Counted from the stretch's first letter, positions 1-9,455 are shown. The stretch is 64,000 nucleotides of DNA from Salegentibacter salegens (GCF_900142975.1 NZ_LT670848.1:1302001-1366000), one strand, 5' to 3'. Notes: generated by a model from the letters alone, not told the origin. Translations and numbers: made by a program.

Positions 1-262
1 TTCTAATCCAGGAATAATTTTTATCTAAAAGGCGCTTAGTACTTATCGCAATCAGGCTCATATAAATCACTACAATAATCCAGTCTATAAGCACATTGTG
101 GATAATAATATCGTGCCAGGATTCTACGATTTCCCTGTAAACAAAGGCTCGCATATAAGCCAGTTTGCCCAAATATACCAGGTTAAATAACGTATAGAAA
201 GCGGCCAAAAGCAAAATAAGCTTTACGTCTATATATTTATTTTTTAAGGCTGAAAAGCTCAT
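1..262 (-). CDS. Sensor histidine kinase (LytS-type), N-terminal membrane part, cut by window edge
   Basis: An open frame starts with ATG at 262 and runs 87 codons off the left edge without a stop. It begins MSFSALKNKYIDVKLILLLA and shows two hydrophobic stretches (about residues 14-28 and 58-72), so it is a membrane protein. It begins 12 bp after the stop of the LytTR response regulator at 275-1039, in the same direction. In Bacteroidota that neighbour is normally a LytS/YehU-type kinase with 2-4 N-terminal membrane helices and a C-terminal HATPase domain. The kinase domains lie outside the window, so the call rests on position and membrane topology only. Confidence 0.6.
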   Translation of the reverse strand, partial: MSFSALKNKYIDVKLILLLAAFYTLFNLVYLGKLAYMRAFVYREIVESWHDIIIHNVLIDWIIVVIYMSLIAISTKRLLDKNYSWIR

Positions 263-274
263 TTTAAGATTCTT

Positions 275-1039
275 TTAAATTCCGAGTTTATCAAATAATT
301 CTTTTTTATTGGATTTACTAATGCGTAATAATTTATTGTCCTTCATTTTTACATCTACTTCAGAGAAATCTGAATGCACAATTTCTTTAATATGATTCAG
401 GTTAATAATGGCCGATCTATGAATTCTAAAAAAGGCGTGATCTTTAAAAAAATCTTCCAGGTTATTTAAAGATTCCCGAAGTAAATATTTATTATTTTCA
501 GTGTAAATTTCAGCATAATAACCCGAGGCACAGATATAAGTGATTTCTCCAGGTGTTAGCAAAACGGTTTTGTTTCCCTGCCTAACCGGAAGTTTTAAAG
601 GAATTTTGGAAGTTTTCCTGTCTTTGCTATAAACTTCAAATAAGGTTTGCAGGCGCTTTTCAAAATTTTCCTGGACTTCGAGATTTGAGATGTTAAGTAC
701 CTTTTTTATAGTTTTAAAAAACCGCTCGTCCCTAAAAGGTTTCAGCAGGAAATCGAAGGCTTCTACATCAAAAGCCTTAGTGGCATAATTGTCATAGGCC
801 GTTACAAAAACAACTACCGGTTTTGGGTTCACATTAAGCTTTTGCAACACTTCAAACCCACTCATATCTTTCATACTGATATCAAGGAAAACAAGTCCTG
901 GCTTAAGCTTATTAATTTGGGTAATGGCCGATTTCCCATTGGAGCATTCTCCCAAAACTTCAATTTCCTTTACTTCAGCAAGTAGGTTAAGCACTCTTCT
1001 TCTTGCCAATTCTTCATCATCTACAACAAGTGCTTTCAT
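275..1039 (-). CDS. LytTR-family response regulator
   Basis: Two-component response regulator of about 254 residues. The N-terminal receiver domain opens MKALVVDDEE with the acidic pocket D7/D8, the phospho-acceptor Asp53 in FLDISM and the conserved Lys in LLKPF. The C-terminal ~100 residues (from about 155) form a LytTR DNA-binding domain, with the typical NNLEDFF..HAFFRIHRSAIINLNHI. The frame can be extended to a GTG at 1060, but the ATG at 1039 gives the canonical start directly before the receiver domain, so I chose it. A membrane kinase follows 12 bp downstream. The target genes cannot be read from the sequence. Confidence 0.93.
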   Translation of the reverse strand: MKALVVDDEELARRRVLNLLAEVKEIEVLGECSNGKSAITQINKLKPGLVFLDISMKDMSGFEVLQKLNVNPKPVVVFVTAYDNYATKAFDVEAFDFLLKPFRDERFFKTIKKVLNISNLEVQENFEKRLQTLFEVYSKDRKTSKIPLKLPVRQGNKTVLLTPGEITYICASGYYAEIYTENNKYLLRESLNNLEDFFKDHAFFRIHRSAIINLNHIKEIVHSDFSEVDVKMKDNKLLRISKSNKKELFDKLGI

Positions 1040-1249
1040 AATTTTTACTTTAAGATTCACCCATGTAATTTAAAACTATTTTTTCTTGTTCAATATTATT
1101 TTTTCACCTAAGTAACTGATAACAAATAAATTAATTTTATGAATACCCTTGATTTTGCTACCAGAGATCAATTTTCTGATGTAAAGAACCTGATATTTGC
1201 AGTAAACTATCTCGAAGCATTAATATTTCGATTATGGAAAGACATAAAA

Positions 1250-1308
1250 AATGCCTGTAAAGTTTTTGCGAGCTTCTTTTAGACTGAAGCTTAAACTTTA
1301 CAGGCATT
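1250..1308 (-). terminator. Nested hairpin terminator
   Basis: A perfect 16-bp inverted repeat (1250-1265 AATGCCTGTAAAGTTT with 1293-1308) encloses a second 6-bp stem (1271-1276 AGCTTC with 1286-1291). On the minus strand a T-run follows the stem (below 1250). It lies just past the stop of the gene at 1325-1885 and would end that transcript. Confidence 0.7.
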
Positions 1309-1324
1309 AATAGGACTAGAGAAA

Positions 1325-1885
1325 TTACATACCGGCAACCCGCTCTTGCTCTATATTTTTAGGATCAATTTTAATAATTTTCGATTTATTATTTTTTACA
1401 ACTTTAATTCGATAAAGTTCTTTATCCAGAAGCTTACCCTGCCCCCTGGCTTTGTAACTATTATTTACCATACTCCAGCCTTCGGTTTGTCTCCATAATT
1501 CGTTTCTTACCGCGAGAGGCAAAGCAATATCTTTAAATAGCTGCCTGGTTCGGTTTAATACTCCTTCTTTTGAATAATTGGCTTCAAGAAAACCTTTACT
1601 AGAATGAAAACGTACTAGATAACTATCATAATCTTTATATTTCACTTCTTCAATAAAGTTAGAAATATCAAAATAAGACTCCATAAATGCCATCGGGTTC
1701 TTAGTGAATTCAGCAGCAAAACTATCGCTAACATTATAGCTGTATTCATCGGGATTATCGGTTTCAGTGAGAATAATAGGAGAAGGAGAAAAAGCAATTC
1801 TAGTTTCTTCCAGTTCAGTAATTCTCTGAGCGTAGCTACTAAAGCTAAAGCTCACAAGCATCAAAATAACGACTAATGTTTTCAT
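1325..1885 (-). CDS. Secreted protein of unknown function
   Basis: A 186-residue protein with a clear signal peptide: MKTLVVILMLVSFSFSSYAQ, with likely cleavage after the AQ at about residue 20. The remainder is hydrophilic with no motif I recognise; it is rich in charged residues and ends in a lysine-rich strand (VVKNNKSKIIKI). It stands alone between the LytTR pair and a divergent GAF kinase and has its own terminator at 1250-1308. It is probably periplasmic or surface-exposed. No function is proposed. Confidence 0.7.
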   Translation of the reverse strand: MKTLVVILMLVSFSFSSYAQRITELEETRIAFSPSPIILTETDNPDEYSYNVSDSFAAEFTKNPMAFMESYFDISNFIEEVKYKDYDSYLVRFHSSKGFLEANYSKEGVLNRTRQLFKDIALPLAVRNELWRQTEGWSMVNNSYKARGQGKLLDKELYRIKVVKNNKSKIIKIDPKNIEQERVAGM

Positions 1886-2132
1886 AATAATTAATTTTTA
1901 GGATTTATAAAAGGTTTAGGTACAAGCTTGTATTTAATTATATCCTAAAGTTAAGTAGCAAGACAGGTAAAATAATAATGAATGATCCAGACTACATTAT
2001 TTTGATAATGAGCAGGTAGAAAATTGATATAAAGCGCGTAAGTTGAATTGCAACAATTTCAGAAATCAAAAATATTTACTAATTTTATAAACTTTTTACA
2101 CTTAAAAATTTACTCTTATAAAGACATCCACC

Positions 2133-3314
2133 TTGCATAAAGATTATAAAGCAGACGTTGCAAATATTAATAAAATCCCCATCGTTACTCAGTTATTGGA
2201 TATTATTTGTCTTACAACCGGGATGGGTTTTACTGCTATTGCCCGGGTCACAGAAGATAGATGGATTACCTGCGCTGTAAACGATAAGATTGAATTCGGG
2301 TTAAAACCTGGAGATGAACTTAAAGTAGAAACAACCATTTGTAACGAAGTACGCCAGCACGAGCAGGCTGTTTTTATAGATAATGTAGCTACAAGTGATA
2401 CTTATGCTCAACATCCAACTCCTGCGATGTATAAATTTTCGAGTTATATTTCGGTTCCTCTTTATAAAAAAGATGGAAGTTTCTTTGGTACTATTTGCGC
2501 CATAGATAAAAAAAAGGCCAAGATAGATACTGAAGAAATTAGAGGTATGTTTCAGCTTTATGCTGAATTAATAAGTTTTCATCTTGAAGCTATTGAAGAA
2601 AAAGAAAACGCCGTAGCGGAACTTAACGAAGAACAACATATAGCAGAACTTCGGGAACAGTTTATCGCCATTTTAGGTCACGATTTAAAAAACCCGATTG
2701 CTACCACCAGAATGAGTGCTGAAATTTTAATGAAATTTAGTAAGGAAGAGCTTGTAAAGCGTAACGCAGCCCTTATTAAATCTACCAGCATTAGAATGGA
2801 AGGTTTAATTGATAATCTATTAGATTTTGCCCGCGGCCGATTAGGAGAAGGCATAAAACTTAATAAAACTAAAGATTCTAAAAAGTTGGAGGAGGTATTA
2901 AAACAGGTGATTAATGAATTGAAAATTATTTCTCCTGACCAGAAGATAACTTCAAATATTCAAATAAAAAATCCCGTGGATTGCGATCCAAACCGAATCG
3001 CACAATTATGCTCCAATCTTTTAGGAAATGCAGTCACCCATGGTACTCCAGGAAAATCTATAGAACTTGAAGCGATATGCTTAAATGGAGAGTTTAAATT
3101 AGCAATCACCAACGATGGGGTGAAAATTCCTAAAAAAGTAAGAGAGAAATTATTTGAACCTTTTTATCGCATTGAAGGAGAAGAACCCAAAAAAGGTTTA
3201 GGCCTGGGTCTTTATATCGCATCACAAATAGCTTCAGCTCACAAAGGTAATATACAAGTAAGTTCTTCAGATAAAGAAACTGTGTTCAGTTTTGTGATGC
3301 CAGCGCAAAACTAA
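2133..3314 (+). CDS. Soluble GAF-domain sensor histidine kinase
   Basis: A 393-residue cytosolic kinase with no membrane segment. An N-terminal GAF domain (about 18-155) is followed by a coiled-coil linker, a HisKA dimerisation domain with the H-box ILGHDLKNP (His183) and a C-terminal HATPase_c domain with an N-box-like LCSNLLGNAVTHG and glycine-rich GLGLGLY. The start is TTG at 2133: there is no in-frame ATG upstream of the GAF domain, and the next Met (residue 31) would cut into it. The ligand bound by the GAF domain is unknown. No cognate regulator is adjacent, so it is an orphan kinase here. Confidence 0.9.
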   Translation: MHKDYKADVANINKIPIVTQLLDIICLTTGMGFTAIARVTEDRWITCAVNDKIEFGLKPGDELKVETTICNEVRQHEQAVFIDNVATSDTYAQHPTPAMYKFSSYISVPLYKKDGSFFGTICAIDKKKAKIDTEEIRGMFQLYAELISFHLEAIEEKENAVAELNEEQHIAELREQFIAILGHDLKNPIATTRMSAEILMKFSKEELVKRNAALIKSTSIRMEGLIDNLLDFARGRLGEGIKLNKTKDSKKLEEVLKQVINELKIISPDQKITSNIQIKNPVDCDPNRIAQLCSNLLGNAVTHGTPGKSIELEAICLNGEFKLAITNDGVKIPKKVREKLFEPFYRIEGEEPKKGLGLGLYIASQIASAHKGNIQVSSSDKETVFSFVMPAQN

Positions 3315-3360
3315 CCCGGCAAGCTTAAAAAGCCAACATAGTTTTTTTTAAAGTACGAGC

Positions 3361-3510
3361 CTAAAATATCAGGTTAAGCGTTCCCAATACAGCAAAAATG
3401 GCCGCAATTACAATCCAGGCCAGGATTAATAAAATAAAGAGCTTAGCCAAAAAATGAAAACCGGAAGTGGCTGTTTTGTAATTTTCAAGAAAAATATAAA
3501 AAGGGTTCAT
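3361..3510 (-). CDS. Small single-span membrane protein
   Basis: A 49-codon frame with ATG at 3510 and TAG at 3361. It starts MNPFYIFLENYKTATSGFHF and continues with one long hydrophobic helix (about residues 20-45, rich in L, I, A, V and F). Small one-helix proteins of this kind are common in Flavobacteriaceae, but I do not recognise a family. It stands alone, antisense and downstream of the GAF kinase. Support is limited to the frame and the membrane helix. Confidence 0.5.
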   Translation of the reverse strand: MNPFYIFLENYKTATSGFHFLAKLFILLILAWIVIAAIFAVLGTLNLIF

Positions 3511-3873
3511 AGCACAAATATTAAGGTTAGACATAGAACCTTTATAGAAATTCGCTATAAAAAAGTAGTGGTATAAACTTATTATACTGAAATAATTGTT
3601 TTAAAGCTTTTCTTCTTCAAAATAATTTACCCAGAATTTTTAAAGGTAATTTTCCACCATATTCTTATGTTATTGTCCCAAAAAGTTCACCTTTAATTTA
3701 AGACTATAAATACATTTTTGAAACGGGGGAAATCCCGTATTAATTGACTTCAGCACTAAAATAGAAGAATATTAAAGTAAAAATTCTTTATTTTTTTCCT
3801 GTGGAAAGCGATTCAAGAAGTATAGAAATTTAAGCAGTGCTCGACTTATAAGGGAAGAAGTTGTTATAAAAAA
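3511..3873. other. Intergenic stretch, no gene seen
   Basis: AT-rich non-coding stretch between the small membrane protein and the dodecin gene. I see no frame above about 30 codons with coding character and no repeat shared with the rest of the window. Confidence 0.5.
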
Positions 3874-3907
3874 TGGGGAAGAATTTAATTAATAAACCAC
3901 TTCCCCA
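3874..3907 (-). terminator. Rho-independent terminator of the dodecin gene
   Basis: An 8-bp stem TGGGGAAG (3874-3881) pairs with CTTCCCCA (3900-3907). On the minus strand a run of six T follows. It lies 22 bp past the dodecin stop. Confidence 0.75.
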
Positions 3908-3928
3908 GGAAATCTAACTAATTAAATT

Positions 3929-4132
3929 TTAGCTCTCTTTTTTAAAAGATATTTTTGCATTTACGGCGTACGAAGCAATTTTATTATTAATAACATTCGC
4001 ATGCATTTCTTTTACGTAAACCGATTCTATATTCTTTACACTTTTAGAAGCCTCTGCAAGAGCGTTTCTTGTTGCATCATCAAAACTTTCTGTTGAACTT
4101 GCAATTACTTCAATAACTTTTACAATACTCAT
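3929..4132 (-). CDS. Dodecin family flavin-binding protein
   Basis: A 67-residue protein, the usual dodecin length, with the family pattern KVIEVIASSTESFDDATRNA followed by the conserved strand-helix layout and an aliphatic C-terminal strand (AVNAKISF). Dodecins form hollow dodecamers that store or buffer flavins such as riboflavin. The position where archaeal and halophilic dodecins carry the stacking tryptophan reads Tyr (SVYVKE) here, so ligand affinity may differ. A single-gene unit with its own terminator, near a universal stress protein gene in the same orientation; a stress link is inference. Confidence 0.85.
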   Translation of the reverse strand: MSIVKVIEVIASSTESFDDATRNALAEASKSVKNIESVYVKEMHANVINNKIASYAVNAKISFKKES

Positions 4133-4421
4133 AATTTTTTATTTTTATGGTTATATCCTAAAGTTAATGAACGAGTTAGGCTATTGAAAAGGTTTAACAA
4201 ACTATAACACGTAGTTAAAACCTTAATCCTAAAAAATATTAAAAATCGATTTTATAAAAAATTTCCCAGTTAATTGAAAATTTGTTTAGAACCGGGAAAA
4301 GAGTACACAAAAATCACGTTGTTTATTTAAAACAAAGTGCTTTTGCCCTTAACTTTAAATTAAGAGCTAACAGAATAAAATAGTACCCACGGCAATTACT
4401 TGCCGAACCGGTGCGAATTAT

Positions 4422-4862
4422 TTATCCCAGCGGCACGGCCAGCAACGGAATTTGAAGATCGTCTATAAGATCTTTTTTCTTGTTTGATGTAAATAGGCCA
4501 TATACTAAATTTTTCTTCTTGTGCCCGGCAACTACCAAATCAATATTACACTCCTCTACTAACTTTCTTATAGATTTTATTACCGAACCTTCAATAATAC
4601 GGCCTTCAACCTCTACATTATACTCTTTCGCAACATTTTCGGCCCATTTTTCAATGGTAGCTTTTTCTTCTTTTCGCTCCTCTGCTCTTTTTTCATAAAC
4701 ATATTGAGGTCCGGCTTCCCTGGCGAGAAAATCATCGGGATCGGCTTGAGTAACGTGAATAAGCCAGATTTTGGCACTAGTTAACTTGGCAATATTTACC
4801 GCGTGTGAAATAAGTATTTCGGCATCATTTTTATGATCTACGGCTACTAAAATATTCTTCAT
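4422..4862 (-). CDS. Universal stress protein (UspA family)
   Basis: A single USP domain of 146 residues. It opens MKNILVAVDHKNDAEILISH and contains the central VEGRIIEGSVIKSI and DLVVAGHKKK. The ATP-binding motif GxxGx9G(S/T) is degenerate: after VAGHKKK the glycines are not spaced as in ATP-binding members, so it is more likely of the non-ATP-binding UspA type. No operon partner is adjacent. Confidence 0.88.
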   Translation of the reverse strand: MKNILVAVDHKNDAEILISHAVNIAKLTSAKIWLIHVTQADPDDFLAREAGPQYVYEKRAEERKEEKATIEKWAENVAKEYNVEVEGRIIEGSVIKSIRKLVEECNIDLVVAGHKKKNLVYGLFTSNKKKDLIDDLQIPLLAVPLG

Positions 4863-5287
4863 ATCAAGGCAGATTTAAGAAATTAAAAATAGGAAAAAAT
4901 TACACGCTTCTAAAATATTTAGGTAGTAACATTCCTCCGCTAACGTCTAAATGTTTGTTTTTTAATTTTTCTAACTAAGGATTATACCTTATATTTACAG
5001 CTAATTTTTCAAATTTCATCTAAAAATAAAACAGGGTTAAAAACCGTTTTATTTTTCTTCTCGGCGGTCACGGGAACTTATGCTTTTCTTATTTTTCTAT
5101 TTTATCTTCCTGATGAAAATAAGGTGACCCAAGAGTTTCTTCACAATTGAATGATTTTTCCTTTTTTTTATTGCTTCATTTTTCAATCAGAGATTTAAAT
5201 TGAAATACGTAAAAGCTAACCCGATGATCTTTTAGGGAAGAAATGCTGTTTTGTTTCGTGTGGAATTTCAAATTTAGAAATTAAACT
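4863..5287. other. Divergent intergenic region with an AT-only inverted repeat
   Basis: A 425-bp stretch between the divergent USP and symporter genes. It holds a perfect 11-bp inverted repeat, AAAAATAAAAC at 5022-5032 with its complement at 5046-5056, separated by 13 bp. It looks terminator-like but lies between divergent genes, so it may instead be a leader hairpin of the symporter mRNA. No gene is seen. Confidence 0.4.
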
Positions 5288-7348
5288 ATGAAAAAGTATT
5301 TTCTTTTAATCCTTTTACTTCCTATTGCAATTTTAAATGCCCAGGAACTTAAGGTAGATGCCAAAGCCGGAAATATATCTAATTTAATTAATGACGGATT
5401 TATCGATTTAGAGGTCTCTGGGGGTGAACCGCCATATACCTATAAATGGTCCGATCAAAAAACGGGTTTAGCATCAAAATCGGCTCACGGTCTTACAGAA
5501 GGGATTCCTTATAGCGTAAAAATTACAGATAGCAGAGGCATCAGCCTTACCCGTGAAATTAAAATAAAGCCTAAAGCAATTACCGAACATTTTAATGGTG
5601 CCGCTGTACCCCTGGTAGAAAGCCTGGGGAATTTCTTGTTCTGGGACCCGTTTAGCGCAATTGGAATATATGATCCTGTGGTTTATGCCGAAACAGCTAA
5701 AGTACCTATCCCGGGTTGGAGCCCTGCTTTGGAAGACCGTTACATGCTAAAGGAATGGAAAGTTAATGAAGGCGAAAATGTAAAAGAAGGAGATCTTATT
5801 GCGATAGTAAATTCAGAAAGCAAAGGAGCTATAAATATTTATGCTAACACTAGCGGAAGCCTAAAACATCTCACTAATGCTGGAGAAGTAATTTACGATT
5901 CCAACAATAGCGATCATCTTATTAAGACCGGCGCTCATAATCTTGCCGAAATTAAATACCCCACTCCCCTACCCGTTACGCATCCCAATGGAGATCCTCA
6001 AACACATAATATTCCACTTATTGTTATTTGGTTAATATTTGGCGCGGCATTTTTTACGGTAAAAATGGGTTTTATCAATTTTAAAGGTGTAAAACATTCT
6101 ATTGATTTAGCTAGAGGGAAGTATGATGATCCTACCGCGCCCGGAAAGATTACTCATTTTCAAACCATGGCTACCGCAGTTTCTGCTACAGTAGGGCTGG
6201 GAAATATTGCCGGCGTAGCCATCGCTATATCTTTAGGAGGGGCGGGAGCAACTTTTTGGATGATTATTGCCGGACTCCTGGGTATGGCTTCAAAATTTGT
6301 AGAATGTACGTTGGGAATTAAATACAGGGTAATCAATAAAGAAGGTAAGATCTTTGGTGGCCCTATGAATTATTTACAGCACGGTTTAGAGCGAAGAAAT
6401 ATGAAAGGCTTCGGAAAAGTTCTGGCCGTTTTATTTGCTGTTCTTTGTATTGGAGCAACCCTGGGTGGCGGCAATATGTTCCAGGCCAATCAATCTTTCG
6501 AAATTCTTGCAAGTCAGTTTGAATTTATGGAGGGAAATGGTTTTTATTTTGGTCTGGCCCTGGCAGGATTGGTTGGATTAGTAATTCTTGGAGGCATTGA
6601 GAGCATAGGTAAAGTAACGGGGAGAATTGTACCCTTAATGGCCCTTATTTATGTAGTTTCTGCTCTTGTGGTTATTGGCGTTAATTTCGAAAATATTGGT
6701 TCGGCATTTTCGGCAATTTATAATGGTGCTTTTAATGCAACGGCCTTAAAAGGCGGAGTGATAGGCGTACTTATTGTAGGTTTTCAAAGAGCTGCTTTCT
6801 CCAGTGAATCTGGAGTAGGTTCGGCGGCGATTGCACACAGTGCCGGAAAAACCCGTCATCCTGCTTCAGAGGGTTATGTAGCTTTAATTGAACCATTTAT
6901 TGATACTGTTATCATCTGTACTTTAACAGCGCTTGTTCTTATTTTTACCGGCATGCACGAGGTAGAAGGTGTAGGCGGTGTACAACTTACTTCTGGCGCT
7001 TTTGCCACCGTAATGCCGTGGTTTCCTTACGTGCTGAGTATTGTTGTTTTTCTCTTCGCGTTTTCTACCATGATTTCCTGGTCATATTATGGGTTGCGAG
7101 CCTGGACGTATATATTTGGAAAAACTAATAGGAGCGAATTGGCTTTTAAATCTATGTTCCTAATTTTTGTGGTTATTGGAGCTTCGGTAGGGCTGGGAGC
7201 TGTTCTTGATTTCTCAGATATGATGATTTTAACGATGTCTTTCCCTAATATTATAGGTTTGTACATTATGTCTGGAGAAGTTAGAAAAGATCTAAAGGAT
7301 TATAACCGAAGGCTGAAAGCCGGAGAACTATTTACAAAAACTTCTTAA
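5288..7348 (+). CDS. Alanine/sodium symporter (AGCS) with exported SprB-like and lipoyl-like N-terminal extension
   Basis: A 686-residue protein in which only the C-terminal ~450 residues (from about 235) are the amino-acid:cation symporter, with the family signature VSATVGLGNIAGVAIAISLG and about ten membrane helices. Before it come a signal peptide (1-19, ends LNAQ), a SprB/PKD-like beta domain (about 20-100, VSGGEPPYTYKWSD) and a lipoyl/biotinyl-like sandwich (about 148-195, VNEGENVKEGDLIAIVNSES then K). Ordinary AGCS carriers are 450-550 residues and lack this. The extension should face the periplasm. The substrate (alanine or glycine with Na+) is inferred from the family. The gene is monocistronic, with a terminator at 7366. 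Confidence 0.9.
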   Translation: MKKYFLLILLLPIAILNAQELKVDAKAGNISNLINDGFIDLEVSGGEPPYTYKWSDQKTGLASKSAHGLTEGIPYSVKITDSRGISLTREIKIKPKAITEHFNGAAVPLVESLGNFLFWDPFSAIGIYDPVVYAETAKVPIPGWSPALEDRYMLKEWKVNEGENVKEGDLIAIVNSESKGAINIYANTSGSLKHLTNAGEVIYDSNNSDHLIKTGAHNLAEIKYPTPLPVTHPNGDPQTHNIPLIVIWLIFGAAFFTVKMGFINFKGVKHSIDLARGKYDDPTAPGKITHFQTMATAVSATVGLGNIAGVAIAISLGGAGATFWMIIAGLLGMASKFVECTLGIKYRVINKEGKIFGGPMNYLQHGLERRNMKGFGKVLAVLFAVLCIGATLGGGNMFQANQSFEILASQFEFMEGNGFYFGLALAGLVGLVILGGIESIGKVTGRIVPLMALIYVVSALVVIGVNFENIGSAFSAIYNGAFNATALKGGVIGVLIVGFQRAAFSSESGVGSAAIAHSAGKTRHPASEGYVALIEPFIDTVIICTLTALVLIFTGMHEVEGVGGVQLTSGAFATVMPWFPYVLSIVVFLFAFSTMISWSYYGLRAWTYIFGKTNRSELAFKSMFLIFVVIGASVGLGAVLDFSDMMILTMSFPNIIGLYIMSGEVRKDLKDYNRRLKAGELFTKTS

Positions 7349-7365
7349 TCATATTTCCGAAAAAC

Positions 7366-7400
7366 AAGAACCTTGGAGCAGTAGCCGGAAGGTTCTTTTG
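7366..7400. terminator. Bidirectional terminator between convergent genes
   Basis: A 9-bp stem AAGAACCTT (7366-7374) pairs with AAGGTTCTT (7389-7397), with T-rich sequence after it on the plus strand. It lies between the symporter and the convergent fhs gene. Confidence 0.7.
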
Positions 7401-7425
7401 TATTTGAAAAAAATAGATATTGCTA

Positions 7426-9114
7426 TTAAACCAGCCCCGAAATATTTCCTTCCAAATCTACTGTTATATTTTCTGAAGCAGGATGCGCCGGTAATCCGGG
7501 CATTCGCATTATATCTCCGGTTATGGGAATAAGAAATCCCGCACCCGCAGCTATTTCAATTTCCCTAACGTTTAGCGTGAAGCCTGTAGGTTTCCCTAAA
7601 AGTAATGGGTTATCTGACAGGGATTTTTGAGTCTTGGCAATACAAACCGGCAACTCTTCCAGGCCCAGGTCCATAATGGTTTTAAGGTTTTTCCTGGCTT
7701 TAGGAGAAAATTCTACCCTTTCGGCACCATATATCTTTTTTGCAATAGTTTCAATTTTAGTAACCACATCCTGCTCCCACCGGTAAAGTGGTTTAAAATC
7801 AGACTTATTCTCTTCAATAGCTTCAATTACTTTTGCAGCAAGATCAAGAGCTCCTTCTCCTCCTTTAGCCCAACCATCAGAAAGGGCTATTTTTACATTT
7901 AATTTTCTCGCAAGATCAAATATAACCTGTATCTCCTCATCGCTATCGCTGTAAAATTTATTGATGGCAATAACCGGGGTAATATTATATAATTTTGCGT
8001 TTTCAAGATGTTTTTCAAGGTTGGGAAGCCCTTTAATTAAAGCATCTACATTAGGAATTGTAAGCGTTTTCAAGTCTGCTCCCCCGTGATACTTTAGGGC
8101 TCTAATAGTGGTAGTCATTACCACTACCTTAGGGCTAAGCCCTGCACTCTGGCATTTGATATCGAGGAATTTTTCTGCACCAAGATCAAAACCAAAACCC
8201 GCTTCGGTCACGGTATAATCTGAAAGGCTCATTCCCATTCGAGTAGCGATTACTGAATTTGTTCCCTGGGCAATATTTGCAAATGGGCCTAAATGAATAA
8301 TTGCAGGATTTCCTTCTATAGTTTGTACAAGGTTTGGCTTGAGCGCATCCTTAAGTAAAGTGGCCATAGCGCCTTCGGCATTAAGATCGCGGGCAAAAAT
8401 TGGCTTTTTCCCGAAGGTATAACCAATAAAAATATTCCCTAAACGTCCTTTTAGGTCGTCCAGGTTTTCGGCAAGGCACATAATAGCCATAATTTCTGAA
8501 GCCGCGGTAATATCAAAACCACTTTCCCGCGGAATTCCCGCACCGGTTCCCCCAAGACCTATTACGATATTTCGCAGGGAACGGTCGTTTACATCCATCA
8601 CTCTTTTAAGAGAAATAGTGCGAGGGTCAAGACCCAGGTTATTTATTTTTGACTGAATATTGTTATCTGTCAGGGCAGCAAGCAAATTGTGGGCTTTTTC
8701 AATTGCTGAAAAATCTCCTGTAAAATGAAGATTGATATCTTCCATAGGAAGCACTTGAGAAAACCCTCCTCCCGTAGCACCTCCTTTTAGTCCAAATACA
8801 GGACCTAAAGAGGGTTCCCGCAAAACTACCGTAGTTTTCTTTCCGAGTCGGTTTAAGGCTTCTGAAAGGCCAATAGAAACGGTTGTCTTCCCTTCTCCGG
8901 CCGGCGTTGGGGAAATAGCCGAAACCAGGATCAGGTTGGCATTCTTTCCCTTTTCTTTATCAATTCTGTTTAGCGGAAGCTTGGCTTTGTACTTTCCGTA
9001 CATTTCAATTTCTTCAGAATCTAGTCCTAATTTTTGGGCAATTTCAGTAATAGGTTTTAACTCGATCTTTTGGGCAATTTCAAGGTCGGTAAGTGGTATA
9101 GTGGTCATCATCAT
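7426..9114 (-). CDS. fhs: Formate--tetrahydrofolate ligase
   Basis: About 562 residues, the normal length. It catalyses the ATP-dependent formylation of tetrahydrofolate to 10-formyl-THF in one-carbon metabolism. The nucleotide loop TPAGEGKTT and the following conserved VSIGLSEALNRLGK are present, as are FSQVLPMEDINLHFTGDFSA, ATRMGMSLSDYTVTEAGFG and the C-terminal ITGDIMRMPGLP. The frame extends to a GTG at 9132, but three tandem ATGs lie at 9114, 9111 and 9108; I chose 9114. It is transcribed alone and convergent with the symporter. Confidence 0.96.
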   Translation of the reverse strand: MMMTTIPLTDLEIAQKIELKPITEIAQKLGLDSEEIEMYGKYKAKLPLNRIDKEKGKNANLILVSAISPTPAGEGKTTVSIGLSEALNRLGKKTTVVLREPSLGPVFGLKGGATGGGFSQVLPMEDINLHFTGDFSAIEKAHNLLAALTDNNIQSKINNLGLDPRTISLKRVMDVNDRSLRNIVIGLGGTGAGIPRESGFDITAASEIMAIMCLAENLDDLKGRLGNIFIGYTFGKKPIFARDLNAEGAMATLLKDALKPNLVQTIEGNPAIIHLGPFANIAQGTNSVIATRMGMSLSDYTVTEAGFGFDLGAEKFLDIKCQSAGLSPKVVVMTTTIRALKYHGGADLKTLTIPNVDALIKGLPNLEKHLENAKLYNITPVIAINKFYSDSDEEIQVIFDLARKLNVKIALSDGWAKGGEGALDLAAKVIEAIEENKSDFKPLYRWEQDVVTKIETIAKKIYGAERVEFSPKARKNLKTIMDLGLEELPVCIAKTQKSLSDNPLLLGKPTGFTLNVREIEIAAGAGFLIPITGDIMRMPGLPAHPASENITVDLEGNISGLV

Positions 9115-9455
9115 TACTGCTTTTATAGACACAAAATTATATGCTATACCAGCTTTAAAAAATGACGGGTATCAGGTTATATTATATTATTCAAACGTTT
9201 TCGGAAATCTAGAAATTCAGAATCTCGTTTTAGTTTTATTTCCATAATAATTTGAAAACTTGTTATTCAGAATTCCATACAACAGTCTGTTTTTTATTAA
9301 TTTAATTAAAACTTATCGTTGAAGTCATTGTTAAAAATCCTGCCACGGTGGGTTTGAATTTATTAAATCTGAACGTCCTGATATTTTTGAATTTTAAAAT
9401 GAAGAGACTTATAGATTTTTAAGCAGAAAATTTCCTATTAGCCTCTTCCTTTATT
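9115..9455. other. Intergenic stretch, no gene seen
   Basis: AT-rich spacer between YceI and fhs, which are transcribed in the same direction. It should hold the fhs promoter, but I cannot pick a consensus -7 box with confidence. Confidence 0.4.

Noticed and set aside
5080..5127. Leader peptide before the symporter gene
   Set aside because: The 15-codon frame has no attenuator-like codon run and no clear ribosome site; not supportable.
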